Source: Devosia crocina (lineage in GTDB: Bacteria > Pseudomonadota > Alphaproteobacteria > Rhizobiales > Devosiaceae). From it: 64,000 nucleotides of DNA. The notes under the pieces are model-generated. The model was not told where the DNA came from. It saw only the letters and a list, made by a program, of their open reading frames with translations, and did no database searches. The stretch spans positions 1-64,000 of the forward strand of contig NZ_FPCK01000002.1 in assembly GCF_900116545.1 (NCBI RefSeq). The letters run 5' to 3'. Made by a program: the position numbers and the translations under genes. Positions 60,036-64,000 of the stretch are shown piece by piece. How positions within the stretch are numbered: position 1 is the stretch's first letter; each line of letters starts with the position of its first letter.

Positions 60036-62039
60036 TCAGCCCTCGAGCCACTTGACCTGCTCCGGTGTAAGCTTGATCTCGAAGGCCTTGAGGCTGTCGT
60101 CGAGTTCGACGAGACGGCGCGGTCCGATCAGCGGTACGCTGGGGAAGTCTTGCGCCAGGACATAGGCCAAGGCGACGTGGATCGGAGAGTGTCCCAGCTG
60201 CTTTGCCAGTTCGATGGCACGGTCGCGACGGCCGAGGTTCTGTTCATTGTACCAGACGCGTACCAGTTCTTCGTTGTCGCGCTTGTCGCGGCCGGCAAGG
60301 TCGGTAAAGAAGCCCCGCGCCTGGCTCGACCAGGAGAAGTTGGTCACCTGACGATCGACCAGCCACTGCTTGAACTCGGGAGTCGAAGCGGTGACGCAGC
60401 CGGCCCAGATGGGGTCGAGCATTTCGGCGAGCGCGAAATTGTTGGAAAGCGCCTGGGGCTTGGTCTTGCCTGTGCGTTCAGCATAGGCGATCGCCTCGTC
60501 CATGCGCTCCTTGGTCCAATTCGAACCGCCGAAAGGTCCGCGGATACGGCCGGCCTTGACCTCGGCATCCATGGCATCGACGAACTCGCCCACGGGAACA
60601 TCGAGATTGTCGCGGTGCATGAAGTAGACGTCGACATAGTCGGTCTGCAGCCGGTCGAGAGACTGGGTCAGCTGCTTTCCGATGACATCGGGATAAACGA
60701 GCGGGCTATGGGCGCCTTTGCCGATCACCACGGCTTCTTCGCGCACCCCGCTCCGTCTCTGCCATTCGCCGAAGAGCTTTTCAGTATAGCCGCCGGCATA
60801 GATGAAGGCGGTATCAAAGATGTTGCCGCCGCGCTCCCAGAACGCATCGAGCAAGATGGCGCCCGAAGCAAAGGTACGGAAATCTTCAAAGCCAAGAGCC
60901 ACTGCGGACGCAGGCTTATCGAGACCCGGAATGGAGCGTTTGGGGATGATGCCGACATTGGACCCGAGCGGCCTGTTATCAAGCGTATTGAGGCGATTGC
61001 CTGCCTTCTCGACCGAGAACTCGATGCCCGCGTCCGCGCGCCACTTGTCAAGAACGCGCAGGTTGCCGATCGTATCAGCCCAGCTCATGCCGGGCGCGGG
61101 AAACTCCTGCTGACCGGCCGCGATGGCGCGCGATGCCGCTTCCGCTTCAAAGGAATAAACATGAGCGGGTTCGTTGACGCTGACGGTTTCGGTGTTTCCG
61201 CCCTTGATGATGTCGATCTTGCCCAGGCCCTGATCGCGATTGCCGCCGGCAAACCAGAAATCGGGCACTTCGATCCGCCCTTCGGAGCCATGGATGCGCA
61301 GCACGTTGTCGAGATTTGCCATGACGGCGCAGGATACCTGCGCGACGATGCCGCTTTCAAATGTCAGAACGGCAGCTGCCCAATCGTCGGTGCCTTCCTC
61401 GTTGAGCCTTGCAGCACCAGCGATCTTGACGGGCTCGGCGAAGGCTTTCCCGGTCGCAGCACCAGCAAGAAGGCGCGCCATGGACACGGGGTAACAGCCG
61501 ACATCCATGATGCCACCGCCGGCAAGAGCCGAAGCGAAGAGCCGATGCTGGGGCTGGAACTTGCCCATCGAGAAGCCGAAGCTTGACTGGATCATCCGCA
61601 CTTCGCCGATAGTGCCGGACTTGATCAGTTCGATCAGCTTGGCGGTCTGGGGGTGCAGGCGATACATGAAAGCTTCGCCAGCAAACGTGCCTGCCTTCTT
61701 GTGTGCGTGAAAGACGGCGTCGGCCTCATGCGCGGACAGCGCCAGCGGTTTTTCCACCAAGACATGCTTGCCCGCTTCAGCCGCCTTGATCGCCCATTCA
61801 GCGTGGACAGTGTGCGGCACAGCGATATAGACAGCGTCGATTTCAGGATCGGCGAGCAGGGCATCATAACCTTTGACCACGCGCACGCCCGGGAAATCGG
61901 TGGCGAGATTGGGTTTGGAAGGGTCGCGCGTGGCAATGGCGCTCAGAACGCCAGAGGCCGAGCCTTCCAGGCCCCCACGGAACGCCTTGGCGATGCTGCC
62001 CGGGCCGATAATGCCCCAGCGGATCTTGTTTTCGGTCAT
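60036..62039 (-). CDS. fused Gfo/Idh/MocA oxidoreductase and aldo/keto reductase
   Basis: 667 aa from ATG 62039 (GAGGAAGAAG upstream). Residues ~1-330 are a Gfo/Idh/MocA dehydrogenase: WGIIGPGSIAKAF (NAD(P) site), VEKPLALSAHEAD (catalytic Lys), DVGCYPVS. Residues ~350-667 are an aldo/keto reductase with the tetrad Asp/Tyr in FDTAFIYAGGYTE, Lys in VVIGKGA, and His in VYFMHRDNLD. Single genes for both are common next to each other; here they are one reading frame, so they may pass a keto-sugar between sites. Sugar or sugar-alcohol substrate inferred. Divergent from an AraC regulator. Confidence 0.92.
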   Translation of the reverse strand: MTENKIRWGIIGPGSIAKAFRGGLEGSASGVLSAIATRDPSKPNLATDFPGVRVVKGYDALLADPEIDAVYIAVPHTVHAEWAIKAAEAGKHVLVEKPLALSAHEADAVFHAHKKAGTFAGEAFMYRLHPQTAKLIELIKSGTIGEVRMIQSSFGFSMGKFQPQHRLFASALAGGGIMDVGCYPVSMARLLAGAATGKAFAEPVKIAGAARLNEEGTDDWAAAVLTFESGIVAQVSCAVMANLDNVLRIHGSEGRIEVPDFWFAGGNRDQGLGKIDIIKGGNTETVSVNEPAHVYSFEAEAASRAIAAGQQEFPAPGMSWADTIGNLRVLDKWRADAGIEFSVEKAGNRLNTLDNRPLGSNVGIIPKRSIPGLDKPASAVALGFEDFRTFASGAILLDAFWERGGNIFDTAFIYAGGYTEKLFGEWQRRSGVREEAVVIGKGAHSPLVYPDVIGKQLTQSLDRLQTDYVDVYFMHRDNLDVPVGEFVDAMDAEVKAGRIRGPFGGSNWTKERMDEAIAYAERTGKTKPQALSNNFALAEMLDPIWAGCVTASTPEFKQWLVDRQVTNFSWSSQARGFFTDLAGRDKRDNEELVRVWYNEQNLGRRDRAIELAKQLGHSPIHVALAYVLAQDFPSVPLIGPRRLVELDDSLKAFEIKLTPEQVKWLEG

Positions 62040-62246
62040 GTCTTCTTCCTCGCGCCTAGGCCCTTCGGCGGCGCCGGGGCATTTCGATTGGCTCGTCAAG
62101 GCAAGATCCGGCCATGCCGGGGCGAACGGCCGGACCTCAGTCTGCCGCGCCTATCCTCCCTTGCTCTTGTAACGAGCGCTGCCTAAGCTAGTGCCTGGCC
62201 ACAGCACGTCGCGCTTATTGGGTATTGGAAATTGGCGGATAGTAAG

Positions 62247-63161
62247 ATGGTGGAGCGCGGCTTCTATGAGCCGGGCCTTAACGGGGTCGAGCGCCTGCCC
62301 ACCGAACTGCACATGTTTCATGCCTCGCCTAAATTGATGCGTGCAGCGCATTGGCATGCGCAGGTGGAGGTGAACTACATCGTTCGCGGGTGGGCGCATT
62401 ATTCCATGAGCGGATATGACGTACGCTTTTCAGCCGGAGATCTGGCACTGTTCTGGGGCGGGCAGCCGCACCGGCTGGATGATGCGTCCGAGGACGTGAT
62501 TTATGCGGGCGGACACCTGCCGCTGGTTCACTTTTTCCGCCTGCGCCTGCCCCAGGATATGCAGGCTGGCCTCATGCAGGGCGCCACATTGCTTACGCGG
62601 GCCAGCGACGGATCCGATCCCATCAATTTCTTGCGCTGGAATGACTTTGTGCGCTCCGGCGATCCGCTCAAGGTCAGCATGGCGATCGATGAACTGCTGC
62701 TGCGGATCGAACGCATTCGTTTCGCCCCCTACGAGCTCTTGTCAGGGTTGCGCACAAAGCCAGGCGCTGCGGCGGCGGATCCGTATATTTCTCCGATCGT
62801 GCTGCGCATCTGCGACTTCATTGCTGAAAATTTTCGCGAAGAGATCGACTCGGTGGATATCGCCGTAGCGGCCGACGTTCATCCCAAATATGCGATGACC
62901 GTCTTTAAGAAATGCACCGGCATGACGCTGAACGATTATGTCAGCCTGATGCGTCTGTCCTTTGCGCAGGCACTGCTGATGCGCGAGGACGCCAATGTGC
63001 TGCAGGTCGCAATGGAAAGCGGCTTCGGTTCGCTCAGCGCCTTCAACAAGCTTTTTCGCAAGCTCGCTGGCATGTCACCGAGCGATTACCGCCGCGATAT
63101 GCGCTCACGCCCAGGCGCGACCATTCCCCAGCGTCCCGCCGCGCGCGAACCTTACAATTGA
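62247..63161 (+). CDS. AraC-family regulator
   Basis: 304 aa from ATG 62247; a TTG at 62232 is possible. The N-terminal cupin (HWHAQVEVNYIVRGWAHYSMSGYDVRFSAGDLALFWGGQPHRL) is like that of MelR/sugar-sensing AraC proteins. The C-terminal double HTH is at ~205-295 (VDIAVAADVHPKYAMTVFKK..G.TLNDYVSLMRLSFAQALL, then VAMESGFGSLSAFNKLFRK..GMSPSDYRR). It is divergent from the Gfo/Idh-AKR fusion gene and should control it in response to a sugar. Confidence 0.93.
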   Translation: MVERGFYEPGLNGVERLPTELHMFHASPKLMRAAHWHAQVEVNYIVRGWAHYSMSGYDVRFSAGDLALFWGGQPHRLDDASEDVIYAGGHLPLVHFFRLRLPQDMQAGLMQGATLLTRASDGSDPINFLRWNDFVRSGDPLKVSMAIDELLLRIERIRFAPYELLSGLRTKPGAAAADPYISPIVLRICDFIAENFREEIDSVDIAVAADVHPKYAMTVFKKCTGMTLNDYVSLMRLSFAQALLMREDANVLQVAMESGFGSLSAFNKLFRKLAGMSPSDYRRDMRSRPGATIPQRPAAREPYN

Positions 63162-63264
63162 GCCAAGCGGAACAATGGGCTGGGCACCGAGACGAACGCC
63201 CCTGTTCACAGACCGAAAAACAGGGTTGCGCTTGCGCCTGTCATTCTCTATGTCTCCGCGCAGT

Positions 63265-63341
63265 CGGGGCGTAGCGCAGCCTGGTAGCGCATTTGTCTGG
63301 GGGACAAAGGGTCGTCGGTTCAAATCCGGCCGCTCCGACCA
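63265..63341 (+). tRNA. tRNA-Pro (anticodon GGG)
   Basis: 77 nt. Acceptor CGGGGCG/CGCTCCG, D-arm GCGCAGCCTGGTAGCGC, anticodon stem TTTGT/ACAAA around CTGGGGG, T-arm CGTCGGTTCAAATCCGGC, encoded CCA. Reads CCC (and CCU by wobble). Confidence 0.97.
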
Positions 63342-63481
63342 TTTCACCAAATGTTTGGTTTGTAGCCGCGCGGATCATAGGTCAGGCGCGGTCTTCTTGC
63401 GTCTGCGGTAAGCCGCGTTTCCTGCGGAGCTTGCAGGCACGTTACGGTGCAAGGGTTGGTTACTGAGCAATAGCCCGAGCG

Positions 63482-63949
63482 CTAGAGCTCGCGTGCGCGC
63501 TCCAGGATGCGCTTGCATTCCAGCAATTCGCGAAGAACTTCGGACAGCTTGTTGCGCGATTCTTCGTCGAGTTCGGGCTCGGGCGCGGCGACGGAAACTG
63601 CTTCGGGAGCCTCGGCGCCGATGTCCTCGGCTTCATCTTCGGCAAAGTCGATCAGCCCGGCAATATCGTCGGGTGCCCTGCCCTCGCCCACGGCGATGAC
63701 ATAGCGCGCGCCCTGATCCTTGAGGATCTTCTGCACGCCCTTGATGGTGAAACCCTGATCGTAAAGCAGGTGACGGATGCCGCGCAGAAGCATCACGTCT
63801 TCCGGGCGATAATAGCGCCGTCCGCCACCCCGCTTCAGCGGCTTGATGGTCGCAAATCGCGTTTCCCAGAATCGGAGGACGTGCTGCGGAAGATCAAGCT
63901 CCTCGGCCGCCTCAGAAATCGTCCGGAATGCGTCTGGAGACTTGTCCAA
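63482..63949 (-). CDS. MerR-family-like regulator
   Basis: 155 aa. MerR-type winged helix at ~10-80: [50 protein letters not shown] coiled-coil-like C-terminus follows an acidic stretch ([13 protein letters not shown]). This gene usually follows ihfA and sits beside a tRNA-Pro in Hyphomicrobiales; the latter is true here. No metal-binding cysteines, so it is not a MerR/CueR metal sensor. Target unknown. Confidence 0.92.
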   Translation of the reverse strand: MDKSPDAFRTISEAAEELDLPQHVLRFWETRFATIKPLKRGGGRRYYRPEDVMLLRGIRHLLYDQGFTIKGVQKILKDQGARYVIAVGEGRAPDDIAGLIDFAEDEAEDIGAEAPEAVSVAAPEPELDEESRNKLSEVLRELLECKRILERAREL

Positions 63950-64000
63950 ACCGCTCGCCCCTTGAGTAAGAAATCCTTACTTTTCAGCGGCAACCATAGA
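63950..64000. other. right edge
   Basis: Only 51 bp remain. They hold the upstream region of the MerR-like gene; no further gene can be called. Confidence 0.4.

Noticed and set aside
1-64000. CRISPR arrays, prophage, insertion sequences, toxin-antitoxin or restriction systems
   Set aside because: No regularly spaced repeats, transposase, integrase or phage structural genes were recognised. The SdpI-like, ArsR and DUF2161 genes are each without the partners that would make such a system.

Overview
The window is bacterial chromosome with high-GC codon use. Gene content and order point to an alphaproteobacterium of the Hyphomicrobiales, probably Devosiaceae (Devosia, Pelagibacterium or a relative); this is inferred from order and content, not from a database match. 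Pointers are the recJ-glpX-hom-alaC block, rplM-rpsI, a double cold-shock protein, PHO boxes of the CTGTCAY type, and a MerR-like gene beside tRNA-Pro(GGG). I see no prophage, CRISPR array, transposase or replication origin.

Layout. 0-5.2 kb: an envelope operon on the minus strand (M13 metallopeptidase, SH3 protein, duplicated-domain periplasmic protein), then a second SH3 gene broken by an in-frame TGA. 5.5-7.1 kb: a nucleotide-sugar-epimerase-like SDR divergent from a MarR regulator, with two matching 17-bp operator candidates. 7.2-14.3 kb: a two-subunit periplasmic molybdenum hydroxylase with its XdhC and MocA-type maturation genes, divergent from TetR and AraC regulators and an SDR. 14.8-20 kb: a PHO-box-preceded alkaline phosphatase, then a Tat-exported small protein, a LolD/FtsX-type ABC transporter, a PCuAC-fold His-rich protein and a TlpA-like thioredoxin. 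20-28 kb: scattered housekeeping and DUF genes plus two tRNA-Glu genes. 28.6-32.5 kb: a complete FecBCDE-type iron-siderophore ABC importer. 32.8-34.8 kb: SDR and cyclopropane fatty acid synthase. 35-43.4 kb: recJ, glpX, hom and alaC, with two tandem siderophore-binding-protein genes between hom and alaC. 43.5-50 kb: glycosyltransferase, DAACS symporter, SdpI-like protein, rpsI, rplM, ctaA, DUF2842. 50-58.2 kb: an exopolysaccharide locus (deacetylase, Wzc-like, Wza-like, GT4, priming transferase, Wzy-like). 58.5-59.8 kb: an FMN riboswitch and a DMT transporter, hence RibN. 60-63.2 kb: a fused Gfo/Idh plus aldo-keto reductase, divergent from an AraC regulator. 63.2-64 kb: tRNA-Pro and a MerR-like regulator.

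The most interesting observation is upstream of alaC (alanine aminotransferase). A 33-codon leader ORF contains 11 Ala codons, five of them consecutive, and its stop codon lies at the foot of a strong two-tier hairpin. This has the architecture of amino-acid attenuation and would be an alanine-sensing leader. Other notable points are the hom gene with an N-terminal HTH-like domain, the Gfo/Idh-AKR fusion, the PHO-associated metal-transport-like cluster whose PCuAC protein lacks the copper ligands, GlpX with a Thr-to-Val change in its metal/catalytic motif, and a Wzc-like protein with a degraded Walker A.
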